This document shows, piece by piece, positions 1 through 8,409 of a DNA stretch of 25,176 nucleotides. Origin of the DNA: JAZMZS01 sp045120955 (GTDB taxonomy: Bacteria > Bacillota > Clostridia > Oscillospirales > CAG-272). The position numbers and the translations under genes were made by a program. Under the pieces are notes generated by a model. That model did no database searches and was not told the DNA's origin. It was given only the letters and a program-made list of their open reading frames with translations. Position 1 is the stretch's first letter. Each line of letters starts with the position of its first letter. The stretch is from positions 1 to 25,176 of the forward strand of contig JBGVFH010000054.1 in the NCBI GenBank assembly GCA_045120955.1. Reading direction: 5' to 3'.

Positions 1-1676
1 CTCTCTACTGTCGCTTATCCGTTGAAGATATAAAAGACGATAAAGGCAACAAGAAAAGCAAGGAAGATGAGTCAAACTCAATAGCAAATCAAAAACAAAT
101 ATTACTTGACTACTGTAAAAAGCATAATTACACGAACACGATGTTTTTCGTGGATGACGGAATATCCGGCACGAGCTTTGAGCGAACCGATTTTCAGCGT
201 ATGCAGAGAATGGCTGAAGAAGGTAAGATTTGCAGAATTATTGTAAAAGACCTATCACGCTTCGGGCGTGAGCAGGTTGAGGCTGGCAGGCTGACGCAGA
301 TAGTTTATCCATCACTTGGTATCACGTTTATCTCCATACAGGAGAATGTGAACAGTACCACGGGCGAAGGTATGGAAATGCTTCCGTTTTACAATATATT
401 CAACGAATGGTACGCAGCACAGACTTCCAAGAAAATCCGTACGGTATGGCAGTCAAAAGCGGATAACGGAAAGCGTATATCTCCCACTGTTCCGTATGGG
501 TATATGAAAGATCCCGATGACAAGGAAAAATGGCTGATAGATGAGCCTGCCGCAGAGGTAGTACGAAAAATCTTTGCACTATGTCTTGCGGGGCGTGGTC
601 CGTTACAGATTGCAAAACAGTTAGAGGAAGAAAAGGTTTTAGTACCTTCCGCCTATTATGAAAGCGTAGGCAGAACACACGCTCAAAAAGTGCCGAGTGG
701 CTACTGCAAATGGGATCAAAAAACGGTTGTGCATATCCTTGAAAACAGACAGTACACGGGATGTGCAGTAAACTTCAAAAGCACTACCGTCAGTTACAAG
801 GTGCATAAGGTGGTTTACAATCCCGTTGAAGATTACCAAATCATACCGAATATGCAGGAACCGATAATTCCCGAAGAGCAATGGTTACGAGTGCAGGAAC
901 TTCGTCAGCATCGCCGCAGACCTACCGCAACGGGCAGGACAAGTTTGTTTTCGGGATTAGTTTACTGCCCCGATTGCGGAGCAAAACTGCATTTTGCCGC
1001 CGCCAAAAGTATGACACGAAATCAAGAACACTTCCGCTGTTCCAACTACAAATCAGGGCGTGGAACTTGTACTGTTCACTATATCCGTGATGTCGTGCTT
1101 GAAAGGATTGTGCTTGAAGCCATCAGCGAGTTAGCCGATTTTGTGAAATGCCACGAAACCGTATTCCTCTATATGCTTGCGAGAAAAACAAACGCTATGA
1201 GACAGAAAGAATACAAAAGACTTCAAAAATCGGTGGAGCAAGGCAAGAAACGAATTGCAGAGATTGACGGGCTGATGAAGAAAGCTTTTGAAAAGAACGT
1301 AAACGGTATTCTTTCAGATGAAACAGTTGCAAAAGTGCTTCAAGATTATGAAAACGAGCAAAAGGCACTAACGCAGGAAGTCATTGACAGTCAGCAGGCG
1401 TTGGAGAATGCCAATCAAAAGGTAACGGATTTAAGGCTTTTACTTCGTACCTTGAGGGAAATGACGGAGATTAATGAACTTACCCCAACTCTTGTAAATT
1501 CCCTTATAGAGCGTATTGAAGTCCACAATAACGACAAGTCAAGCGGTCATTGTTATGTAAAAGTTGATATTTACTTTACAGCGGTAGGAATGATTGATAT
1601 TCCGACTGAGCAGGAAATCCTTGCTATGATGGAAGAAATACGGGCAAACCCGCAGGAATTCCGTTTCGTAGCATAA
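1..1676 (+). CDS. Large serine recombinase (integrase/transposase), 5' end outside window
   Basis: The open frame runs unbroken from base 3, so the ATG at 141 is internal and about 557 residues are visible. The first visible residues, L-Y-C-R-L-S, are the catalytic-serine motif of the resolvase domain (Ser codon at 18-20), so only a few N-terminal residues are missing. Next come the D-G-x-S-G-T segment and conserved resolvase-core arginines, and then a Recombinase domain containing PYGY and the EPAAEVV-type helix. A zinc ribbon follows (CPDCG near base 970, later Cys residues near 1040-1075), then a long charged coiled coil, and a C-terminal segment resembling DUF4368. This is the architecture of TnpX/Tn4451-type and ICE-borne recombinases that excise and insert elements by serine-mediated strand exchange. 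It is convergent with the next gene. The family call is firm; the element it serves is not visible. Confidence 0.95.
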   Translation, partial: LYCRLSVEDIKDDKGNKKSKEDESNSIANQKQILLDYCKKHNYTNTMFFVDDGISGTSFERTDFQRMQRMAEEGKICRIIVKDLSRFGREQVEAGRLTQIVYPSLGITFISIQENVNSTTGEGMEMLPFYNIFNEWYAAQTSKKIRTVWQSKADNGKRISPTVPYGYMKDPDDKEKWLIDEPAAEVVRKIFALCLAGRGPLQIAKQLEEEKVLVPSAYYESVGRTHAQKVPSGYCKWDQKTVVHILENRQYTGCAVNFKSTTVSYKVHKVVYNPVEDYQIIPNMQEPIIPEEQWLRVQELRQHRRRPTATGRTSLFSGLVYCPDCGAKLHFAAAKSMTRNQEHFRCSNYKSGRGTCTVHYIRDVVLERIVLEAISELADFVKCHETVFLYMLARKTNAMRQKEYKRLQKSVEQGKKRIAEIDGLMKKAFEKNVNGILSDETVAKVLQDYENEQKALTQEVIDSQQALENANQKVTDLRLLLRTLREMTEINELTPTLVNSLIERIEVHNNDKSSGHCYVKVDIYFTAVGMIDIPTEQEILAMMEEIRANPQEFRFVA

Positions 1677-1687
1677 GGACAAAAGAA

Positions 1688-1721
1688 TACGGTGTAACCC
1701 ATTTTACTGAGTTACACCGTA
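1688..1721 (-). terminator. 11-bp stem hairpin between convergent genes, likely terminator of the rex-adhE operon
   Basis: Arms 1688-1698 and 1711-1721 are perfectly complementary (TACGGTGTAAC) around a 12-nt loop. Read on the minus strand the stem is followed by TTCTTTT, so it suits the leftward operon better than the recombinase. It could instead be part of a mobile-element end. Confidence 0.5.
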
Positions 1722-1744
1722 CCTTACATAAAAACTTCCTTACA

Positions 1745-1790
1745 GGGCGTTGCCAAATGCAAAATCAGCATTTGGGACAGCCCCTTTATT
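1745..1790 (+). terminator. Hairpin terminator of the recombinase gene
   Basis: An inner 8-bp stem (CCAAATGC at 1753-1760 with GCATTTGG at 1768-1775) is extended by imperfect GGGC/GCCC pairing (1745-1748 with 1780-1783). On the plus strand it is followed by TTTATT. Read leftward the T-tract is poorer. Confidence 0.5.
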
Positions 1791-1803
1791 ATAACCTATT
1801 CAA

Positions 1804-2553
1804 TTATTCGTAATCTACGACGTTTACCCAAGAAAGGAGGAATTCTCTTTCTTCTTCTTTGCCCTTTACGGACTGGGAAGCTGCAACTATCGGAAGCCAC
1901 TTCTGAATATACTGCTTTGCAGTATCGGACTTTTTGCAGAAAAGATTGAGATATTTGTCTGCTATCTCGGTTTCCTTGTTGAGGCAGAACAGCAGATATG
2001 TGCGTGCAACGTCTGCACTTGCGTTACCCTGTGTTGCGTGTGCCCAGTCGATTATATACGGAGTGCCGTCTTCTGTTATGATAATGTTTGAAGGGTTAAA
2101 GTCTCCGTGGCAAATTTTGTTGTGCTTGGGCATGCCTTCAAGACGGGTATGAAGCTCATATCTTGTTGTAGCATCAAGGGTGGTCTCGTGTATTTTTCTG
2201 TTCATTTTATCCTTGAGCTTGCCGAGCATGGGAGCGGTCTTATTATGAACGCTCATCTGCAGATCAACAAAGAATTCAAGATACTCGTCGATCTTTTCGG
2301 GATTTTCTGCCATGAGCTGTGCAAGTGTTTTACCCTCAATAAACTCGGTCACGATCGCCCATTTTCCGTCAACCTTCTTTACTTCGAGAATTTTCGGAAT
2401 GTTAAGGGATGTTTGCTCTACTCTCGCCTGATTGAGCGCTTCGTTGAGCACGTCTGCCTTTGAGTAATTTTCATCAAACACCTTGACTGCCGTGTTGTTT
2501 TCACGGTAAACCATTTTCTGAGGTCTTACTGCTATTATTTTCATTGCATCCAT
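1804..2553 (-). CDS. APH-family (aminoglycoside/choline-kinase-like) small-molecule kinase
   Basis: About 249 residues of the APH phosphotransferase fold. The catalytic loop reads HGDFNPSN (Brenner motif, catalytic Asp and metal-binding Asn) and is followed by the metal-binding IIDW motif about 12 residues later. The N-terminal lobe has a kinase-like VTEFIEGKTL hinge. An in-frame TTG lies upstream at 2559, but AGGAGG at 2564-2569 is only 4 nt from it and 10 nt from the ATG at 2553, so the ATG is preferred. The gene starts 19 bp after adhE ends, on the same strand, and is probably the last gene of a rex-adhE-kinase operon. The substrate cannot be read from the sequence. APH-fold kinases act on aminoglycosides, choline, sugars or fructosamines, and the housekeeping context argues against a resistance gene. 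Confidence 0.85.
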   Translation of the reverse strand: MDAMKIIAVRPQKMVYRENNTAVKVFDENYSKADVLNEALNQARVEQTSLNIPKILEVKKVDGKWAIVTEFIEGKTLAQLMAENPEKIDEYLEFFVDLQMSVHNKTAPMLGKLKDKMNRKIHETTLDATTRYELHTRLEGMPKHNKICHGDFNPSNIIITEDGTPYIIDWAHATQGNASADVARTYLLFCLNKETEIADKYLNLFCKKSDTAKQYIQKWLPIVAASQSVKGKEEEREFLLSWVNVVDYE

Positions 2554-2572
2554 GTTCAAAAATCCTCCTTTT

Positions 2573-5179
2573 TTATTTTCCGTAGTAAGCGTTGAGATAC
2601 ATCTGCTTGATCTCGCTCATCAAGGGGTAACGGGGGTTAGCGCCTGTGCACTGGTCGTCAAATGCCTGCTCTACCATGTCATCAAGCTGCTCAAGGAATA
2701 CCTTTTCGTCAATGCCGTAATCCTTGATGGTCTGCTTGATGCCGACCTTAGCCTTCAACTCGTTTACAGCCTTGATAAGGTTCTCGAGCTTCTCCTCATC
2801 GCTCTTGCCGCCGAGTCCGAGATAATCGGCAACCTCAGCATAACGTGCAAGTGTATGCGGGTGGTCGTACTGTGAGAATGTTCCCATCTTTGCGGGAGCC
2901 TCTGCTGCGTTGAAGCGAAGCACCTCTTCTATCATCAGAGCGTTTGCAACGCCGTGGGGCAGATGGTGGAACGCACCGAGCTTGTGTGCCATCGAGTGGC
3001 ATACTCCGAGGAACGCATTTGCAAATGCCATACCTGCCATTGTAGCGGCATTAGCCATCTTCTCACGAGCCTCAACGTCTGTCTGTCCGTTTTCGTATGC
3101 ACGGGGCAGATACGTAAAGATAGTCTTGAGTGCCTTGAGCGCAAGACCGTCTGTGTAGTCTGTTGCGAGCATTGCCGCATATGCCTCAAGTGCGTGTGTT
3201 ACAGCATCTATACCGGAAGCAGCTGTAAGTCCCTTGGGCGCTGACATATGGAAGTCCGTGTCTATTATAGCCATGTCGGGAAGCAGCTCATAGTCTGCAA
3301 GAGGATACTTAACGCCTGTCTTTTCGTCTGTGATAACCGCAAAGGGTGTTACCTCAGAGCCTGTACCTGCAGATGTGGGGATAGCAATGAAGTATGCCTT
3401 CTCACCCATCTTCGGGAAGGTGTATACACGCTTGCGTATATCTATAAAGCGCATTGCCATATCCATGAAGTCAGCTTCGGGATGCTCATAAAGTACCCAC
3501 ATGATCTTTGCTGCGTCCATTGCCGAACCGCCGCCGAGTGCGATGATCGTATCGGGCTTGAATGCTGCCATCTGTGCCGCACCCTCTGTTGCGTTTGCGA
3601 GTGTCGGGTCGGGCTGAACGTTGAAGAACGTTGTATGAGCTATTCCCATCTCATCGAGCTTATCCGTGATGGGCTTGGTGTAGCCGTTCTGATAAAGGAA
3701 GGTATCTGTTACGATAAATGCCTTCTTTGCACCTCTGACACTTCTCAGCTCGTCAAGAGCTACCGGCAGACAACCTTTCTTGATGTATACCTTTTCAGGC
3801 GCTCTGAACCAAAGCATATTTTCCCTTCTTTCTGCTACTGTTTTGATGTTGATAAGGTGCTTGACACCTACGTTTTCGGAAACGGAGTTTCCGCCCCATG
3901 AGCCGCAGCCGAGGGTAAGGGAGGGGGCAAGCTTGAAGTTGTAAAGGTCGCCTATACCGCCGTGTGAGGAGGGAGTGTTTACGAGGATACGGCAGGTCTT
4001 CATGCGAGCGGCAAATTTGCTGAGCTTTTCCTTTTCCGTTACTTCATTGAGATAGATAGAAGAGGTATGACCGTAACCGCCGTCTGCAACGAGCTGTTCA
4101 GCCTTTGCAAGTGCATCCTCAAAGTCAGATGCCTTGTACATTGCAAGTACGGGAGAGAGCTTTTCATGTGCGAACTCCTCGCTGATGTCTACGCTCTCGA
4201 CTTCGCCTATGATTATCTTTGTGTTCTCGGGAGTCTCAACTCCTGCGAGCTTTGCTATCTTGTGAGCACTCTGACCAACGATCTTTGCGTTGAGTGCGCC
4301 ATTGATGATGATGGTCTTGCGGACCTTTTCTGTCTCCTCGGGATTGAGGAAATAGCAGCCTCTGTAGGAAAACTCCGCTTTTACTGCGTCGTATATGCTG
4401 CTGTCAACGATCACTGACTGCTCGGATGCGCAGATCATACCGTTGTCAAAGGTCTTGGAGTGAATGATAGAGTTTACTGCAAGAGTAATGTCAGCACTCG
4501 TGTCGATGATTGCGGGAGTGTTACCTGCTCCGACGCCGAGGGCGGGCTTGCCTGAAGAATATGCAGCCTTTACCATTCCGGGACCGCCTGTTGCGAGGAT
4601 GATGTCAGCTTCCTTCATGACTGTGTTTGTCATGTCAAGGCTGGGAATGTCTATCCATCCGATGATACCCTCGGGAGCTCCTGCTTTTACCGCTGCCTCG
4701 AGCACGAGCTTTGCTGCGGCGATAGTTGAGTTCTTGGCTCTCGGGTGAGGGCTGATGATGATACCGTTTCTGGTCTTGAGCGAAATCAGGGTCTTGAAAA
4801 TAGCGGTAGATGTCGGGTTTGTCGTCGGGATAACGGCAGCGATTACACCTATAGGCTCTGCGATCTTCTTGATACCGTATGCCGTGTCTTCTTCTATAAC
4901 GCCGCAGGTCTTGGTATTCTTGTATGCGTTATAAATGTACTCGGCTGCGTAGTTGTTCTTGATCACTTTGTCTTCTACGACGCCCATTCCGGTCTCTTCA
5001 ACTGCCATCTTTGCAAGTGAAATTCTTGCCTTGTTTGCGGCAGATGCGGCTGCAAGAAATATTTTATCTACCTGCTCTTGTGTGTAGCCGGCAAATATTC
5101 TCTGTGCCTTACGAGTGCGCTCTATAGCTTCTTCCAGCTTTTCAACGCAGTCAACGATCTCATACTTTTGATTCTCCAT
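2573..5179 (-). CDS. adhE: Bifunctional acetaldehyde-CoA/alcohol dehydrogenase AdhE
   Basis: 868 residues, the usual AdhE length. The N-terminal CoA-acylating aldehyde dehydrogenase domain (about 1-430) has the catalytic Cys250 in GMICASEQS and the GVGAGN loop. The C-terminal iron-dependent alcohol dehydrogenase domain (about 450-868) has GGGSAMDAAK, PTSAGTGSE, GIDAVTHALEAY and the metal-ligand stretch CHSMAHKLGAFHHLPHG. It reduces acetyl-CoA to acetaldehyde and then ethanol, oxidising two NADH per acetyl-CoA; family members form filaments (spirosomes) in the cytoplasm. AGGAGG at 5187-5192 overlaps the stop codon of rex and sits 7 nt from the ATG, so translation is probably coupled to rex. 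Regulation by Rex is expected from the operator upstream of rex. Confidence 0.97.
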   Translation of the reverse strand: MENQKYEIVDCVEKLEEAIERTRKAQRIFAGYTQEQVDKIFLAAASAANKARISLAKMAVEETGMGVVEDKVIKNNYAAEYIYNAYKNTKTCGVIEEDTAYGIKKIAEPIGVIAAVIPTTNPTSTAIFKTLISLKTRNGIIISPHPRAKNSTIAAAKLVLEAAVKAGAPEGIIGWIDIPSLDMTNTVMKEADIILATGGPGMVKAAYSSGKPALGVGAGNTPAIIDTSADITLAVNSIIHSKTFDNGMICASEQSVIVDSSIYDAVKAEFSYRGCYFLNPEETEKVRKTIIINGALNAKIVGQSAHKIAKLAGVETPENTKIIIGEVESVDISEEFAHEKLSPVLAMYKASDFEDALAKAEQLVADGGYGHTSSIYLNEVTEKEKLSKFAARMKTCRILVNTPSSHGGIGDLYNFKLAPSLTLGCGSWGGNSVSENVGVKHLINIKTVAERRENMLWFRAPEKVYIKKGCLPVALDELRSVRGAKKAFIVTDTFLYQNGYTKPITDKLDEMGIAHTTFFNVQPDPTLANATEGAAQMAAFKPDTIIALGGGSAMDAAKIMWVLYEHPEADFMDMAMRFIDIRKRVYTFPKMGEKAYFIAIPTSAGTGSEVTPFAVITDEKTGVKYPLADYELLPDMAIIDTDFHMSAPKGLTAASGIDAVTHALEAYAAMLATDYTDGLALKALKTIFTYLPRAYENGQTDVEAREKMANAATMAGMAFANAFLGVCHSMAHKLGAFHHLPHGVANALMIEEVLRFNAAEAPAKMGTFSQYDHPHTLARYAEVADYLGLGGKSDEEKLENLIKAVNELKAKVGIKQTIKDYGIDEKVFLEQLDDMVEQAFDDQCTGANPRYPLMSEIKQMYLNAYYGK

Positions 5180-5190
5180 GGTGTATCCTC

Positions 5191-5817
5191 CTAATTTTTA
5201 TTACATAATTGATTGTTTAGATGTGCAAGGGATAATGCTAAGTTTTCTTGTCTGAGCAGTACCGTATCGGGTACATTCAGTTTGCAAGGGGCAAAATTCC
5301 AAATGGCATTTATCCCGCTGTCAAGCATTTGCTCGCATACCGTCTGCGCCGAGCCTTCGCCCACCGTAATAATGCCGATTTGTACATTGTGTGTTTTACA
5401 AAAAAGCTCGAATTGACTCATAGGCAGTAATTGTTTGGAGGAGCTCAGCATTATCGCTTGCTCGTTGCAATCAAACGCCGCCGCTATCCGAACTCCGTAT
5501 TTTTCAAATTCATCGAATTCGAGCAGCGCTCTGCCGAGCTTACCTGCTCCCACCAATACAGCCTCGGTCATTTTTTCACGACCTAACACCTTCTCTAAGC
5601 ATTGTATCAGGCACTCTGTATCGTAGCCGACCTTCGGTCTTCCCGCACCGCTGACAGAGTTGAGGTCTTTTCTTACCTGTACCTCTCCAAGCCCGAGTGA
5701 CTTTGCTATAGCGGTTGCGGATATTGAACAGTTATCACTAAGGGATAAATTTTTTAAAAACTCCAAATACATCGGAAGCCTGCCCAAAGTTGCCTTCGGA
5801 ACAACGATTTTGTCCAT
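5191..5817 (-). CDS. rex: Redox-sensing transcriptional repressor Rex
   Basis: 208 residues, normal for Rex. The N-terminal winged-helix DNA-binding domain (about 1-80) includes the helix with G-E-V-Q-V-R-K-D and the wing segment G-R-P-K-V-G-Y. The C-terminal Rossmann domain binds NAD(H) and shows the VLVGAGKLGRALLEF glycine loop. The C-terminal helix (ALSLAHLNNQ) is the domain-swapped dimer helix. Rex leaves DNA when NADH/NAD+ rises, de-repressing fermentation genes. The start is set by AGGAGG at 5825-5830, 7 nt from the ATG. It is the first gene of the operon, 11 bp before adhE, and a Rex-type operator lies over its promoter, so autoregulation is likely. Confidence 0.95.
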   Translation of the reverse strand: MDKIVVPKATLGRLPMYLEFLKNLSLSDNCSISATAIAKSLGLGEVQVRKDLNSVSGAGRPKVGYDTECLIQCLEKVLGREKMTEAVLVGAGKLGRALLEFDEFEKYGVRIAAAFDCNEQAIMLSSSKQLLPMSQFELFCKTHNVQIGIITVGEGSAQTVCEQMLDSGINAIWNFAPCKLNVPDTVLLRQENLALSLAHLNNQLCNKN

Positions 5818-5841
5818 TGTCCGACCTCCTCACTATCAAGT

Positions 5842-5878
5842 TCGTTATTATTTTAACAAAGAAGCTTGCTTTCGACAA
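5842..5878 (-). promoter_or_regulatory. rex-adhE promoter with overlapping Rex operator
   Basis: The 18-bp dyad at 5842-5859 (TCGTTAT-TATT-TTAACAA) matches the Rex consensus TTGTTAA-N4-TTAACAA at 12 of 14 defined positions. Reading leftward, a -35 TTGTCG (5873-5878) and -10 TAAAAT (5850-5855) are separated by exactly 17 nt, and the -10 lies within the dyad. The dyad is 11 bp upstream of the rex ribosome site. Bound Rex would block polymerase. Confidence 0.75.
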
Positions 5879-6021
5879 TTCTTAAAATGTTCAATCGGTA
5901 TTATCAATATCGATAACCCCATTACAGAAAAAACAAACTGCTGTTTCGTGACAAAGCCGTGTGCCGTTTTAATAGTACAATGCACCACGTAATCTCACAC
6001 AACTCCGCAAAGCCCGCAATC

Positions 6022-6063
6022 AAAACAGCACCCTGCAGTATATCACCTCTGCAGGATGCTGTT
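6022..6063 (-). terminator. Terminator of the LysR-family gene
   Basis: Arms 6024-6038 and 6049-6063 pair over 15 bp with one mismatch, around a 10-nt loop. On the minus strand a TTTT run follows. It lies just after the LysR stop codon, separating that gene from rex. Confidence 0.8.
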
Positions 6064-6068
6064 GCTTA

Positions 6069-6998
6069 TTATTTGATATTTAAATGTTTCCGTTTTGACT
6101 CACATAACGCCGTTATAAATCTGTTATCAAGCTCGGTAAGCTTATATCCGTTTTTGTAAATGAGCAGATCCTTATATATCTTTTTGTTATCTACGCATTT
6201 TCTTTGAACTAAATCATAGCGTTTGAGCACCTCATCGGGTGCAGGCGATACCCACATAAATGTCTGAGGGTTTTTTGAAAGAAGGTCAAACTGACTTGCT
6301 CTCTCAAAAATAAAGATACGGCGCTCGACATTGTCAGGGAGCTCTTCCTTTACAACCTTTGAAAGAGGAAGTGACGGCACATAAGGATCGGCGTGAGCGA
6401 TCTCGATATAGTCGGCTAAATCGTCAAATGTTATGGTTTCTTTTTTTGCAAGAGGATTTTGTGCACTCATAATAAGGCAGTAAGAAAACTCGGTGACCAT
6501 CTCATAAACGAGCCCCTTTTCCTCAAGCATTGACTTGAAATATTTATCGTAGTTTTCCGCATAGCGAATGATACCCAGCTTATAATCATGATTTAAAAGA
6601 TTGTTTATAGTCCGCTGGGAGTTTGTTTCCTTATAAAATATTTCCGCCGCATCTTTTGAAAGTGTCTTTGAAAACTCCGCAAAAGCATCGGAAATATAGC
6701 AGGCTCTGGGAACGGAAATAGAAAATTTCTGTTTTTTCGACGCGCCGTCTTTATATATTTTTTCCACCTGTTCTATTTGACCCAGAATTGTTTTGGCATA
6801 GTTCATAAACTCTTCGCCTTCAGGAGTCAGACACATACCTTTGGTCGTTCTGTCAAAAATTGCAATACCGAGGTCGGCCTCAAGCTCCTTTATCGAACGG
6901 CTGATGTTGGGAACGGCTATCAGCAGTGCCTCTGATGCCTTGCTAAGCGAACCTGCCCGTGCCACCTCATATGCATATTTCATATGTAATATATTCAT
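6069..6998 (-). CDS. LysR-family transcriptional regulator
   Basis: 309 residues, the family's usual size. The N-terminal helix-turn-helix (about 1-60) has the typical AGSLSKASEALLIAVPNISRS pattern cut by the recognition helix, followed by I-K-E-L-E, F-D-R-T and L-T-P-E-G-E. The remainder is a periplasmic-binding-like effector domain. The start ATG has only a modest ribosome site (AAAGGCGG, 9-10 nt upstream). A terminator follows it, so it is not read into rex by design. LysR proteins often control a neighbouring gene; no divergent target is present here, and the target and ligand are unknown. Confidence 0.92.
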   Translation of the reverse strand: MNILHMKYAYEVARAGSLSKASEALLIAVPNISRSIKELEADLGIAIFDRTTKGMCLTPEGEEFMNYAKTILGQIEQVEKIYKDGASKKQKFSISVPRACYISDAFAEFSKTLSKDAAEIFYKETNSQRTINNLLNHDYKLGIIRYAENYDKYFKSMLEEKGLVYEMVTEFSYCLIMSAQNPLAKKETITFDDLADYIEIAHADPYVPSLPLSKVVKEELPDNVERRIFIFERASQFDLLSKNPQTFMWVSPAPDEVLKRYDLVQRKCVDNKKIYKDLLIYKNGYKLTELDNRFITALCESKRKHLNIK

Positions 6999-7112
6999 TC
7001 GTGACTCACCGCCTTTAGTAATATTTTAACTTCTCGCTACCGTTCAAGCTATCTATGTATGAACGAAAACCTTTTTGATAAACAGCAAATCCTTCACAGA
7101 AAACTGTCGGCT

Positions 7113-7850
7113 TCAGTCATTTCCGAAATTAAAGCCAAATCCGTTTCTGTTATCGTTTGACGACTCTGAAGAGCATGAAGGGAGATACGGTGCAAGTGCC
7201 TGAGCGGTATTGACGACAGGCATTGATTGCAAATAGACCTTGCCGGGGCCCGTTATCCTTGTGTTAAAAAAGCCTTCACCGCCAAACAGCTTGTTTTTGA
7301 GTCCTTTTACAGCTTGAATATCCATAGAGCAAGTCTCACTCATTGCGGCAAGATAGCCCGTATCCACAATAATGCTCTGCCCTGCGGCAAGATCATATTC
7401 CTTGCAATAACCGTCGATCTCGATAAACACCAGACCGTTTCCGCTTACTTTCTGCATAATAAAGCCTTCACCGCCGAAAAAGCCCGTGCCTATCTTTTTC
7501 TGAAAATATACCGACAGCTCAAGTCCTTTTTCCATGGCAAGGAAACCTGTTTTTTGAATGATGATGCCGTTGCCGAAGCTAACCTCAAAAGGAATGACAG
7601 AACCCGGAAAGCTGGAGGCAAATGCGATCATGCCCCGTCCTCCCTCGGCGGTATATTCATTTAAAAATACGGATTCTCCAGAAAAAAGTCTGCCGATAGC
7701 TTTTTTTATCCCTCCGCCTGTGTTAGTCGTCATTTGCATATTCGGACTCATCCAGCTCATGGAGCCTCGTTCGGTGCATAGTGTCTGCCCTGCCTCGGGG
7801 TAGCAGATGACGACCGGCAGATTGCCGCCTTCGATCTTGTAATTCAACAT
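7113..7850 (-). CDS. AIM24 / TIGR00266 family protein
   Basis: 245 residues matching the AIM24 (PF01987) beta-helical fold. It has the N-terminal YKIEGGNLPVV strand, the ERGSMSWMSPN segment, and repeated glycine-rich GGEGF and GRGMIAF turns. The two phrases F-F-G-G-E-G-F and F-G-G-E-G-F-F reflect the internal duplication typical of the family. No signal peptide or membrane segment is seen; the C-terminal 30 residues are Ser/Asn/Gly rich and probably disordered. Bacterial members have no settled function. AAGGAG lies 7-8 nt before the ATG, and a consensus promoter lies about 70 bp upstream. Confidence 0.88.
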   Translation of the reverse strand: MLNYKIEGGNLPVVICYPEAGQTLCTERGSMSWMSPNMQMTTNTGGGIKKAIGRLFSGESVFLNEYTAEGGRGMIAFASSFPGSVIPFEVSFGNGIIIQKTGFLAMEKGLELSVYFQKKIGTGFFGGEGFIMQKVSGNGLVFIEIDGYCKEYDLAAGQSIIVDTGYLAAMSETCSMDIQAVKGLKNKLFGGEGFFNTRITGPGKVYLQSMPVVNTAQALAPYLPSCSSESSNDNRNGFGFNFGND

Positions 7851-7920
7851 TGCCGTTTCTCCTTTTTTATGTTAATGTTCATAACCGCCATATGGATCGG
7901 GGTGTTTTATACGATATAAT

Positions 7921-7949
7921 ATTTTATCAAAAAAGCTTGTATGTGTCAA
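7921..7949 (-). promoter_or_regulatory. Promoter of the AIM24-family gene
   Basis: Reading leftward: a perfect -35 TTGACA (7944-7949), a 17-nt spacer and -10 TAAAAT (7921-7926). It starts right after the stop codon of the upstream acetyltransferase gene, so the AIM24 gene has its own vegetative promoter. Confidence 0.7.
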
Positions 7950-7962
7950 TATTTTTGCCCAT

Positions 7963-8409
7963 TCAGTCATCTGACTCAAGTGATTTTAGATAGATCCACT
8001 CCTCTGCCTCCTGCTCGGGCGGCAAAAAGGACCCCACCTTGCTATACTTGAGTTTTTCGTAAAAGCGCCATGCGTCCTCGTCTGCCTGTGTGCTTGTCAT
8101 AACGTATTTATATTTCAAGCTATGCATAGCATTTTCCCAAAAATCCATCAAACCCGCCCCGACTCCTTGTCTGCGGTATTTTTCGTCTACATACAGAAGC
8201 TCAAGAAAAGGTATGGTCTGCCAAAAAAGGCTGTACCTGAGCACACCCGCAATGGGAGCCTCGAGTTCTTTGCAGTCTGTGTTTGAACAGTCCCTCATTA
8301 TTAAGACCCGTGCGTTGTCCACGCATTCAAGGAGCCTTGCCGACGGAATATGGCGATCTAAATTTTGAATTTTCGGAATATCATTTGGCTTGGCTGTCTC
8401 GATCCTCAT
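7963..8409 (-). CDS. GNAT-family N-acetyltransferase
   Basis: 148 residues with the GNAT fold. Strand beta4 (PFLELLYVDEKYR) leads into the acetyl-CoA pyrophosphate loop RRQGVGAGLM (motif A), and the later DEDAWRFYEKLKY matches the GNAT A-x-x-F-Y-x-x-x-G/K-F/Y region. The start codon overlaps the stop of the upstream kinase gene by 4 nt (ATGA), so the two are translationally coupled. It is the last gene of the SDR-kinase-GNAT operon. The acceptor substrate is unknown. No clear terminator lies between it and the AIM24 promoter. Confidence 0.88.
   Translation of the reverse strand: MRIETAKPNDIPKIQNLDRHIPSARLLECVDNARVLIMRDCSNTDCKELEAPIAGVLRYSLFWQTIPFLELLYVDEKYRRQGVGAGLMDFWENAMHSLKYKYVMTSTQADEDAWRFYEKLKYSKVGSFLPPEQEAEEWIYLKSLESDD

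Noticed and set aside
141..1676. Recombinase starting at the ATG at 141
   Set aside because: The frame is open to the window edge and the catalytic serine motif lies before this ATG.
3248..3901. 217-residue plus-strand ORF
   Set aside because: Antisense to adhE; Cys/His-rich translation typical of a shadow frame, no ribosome site.
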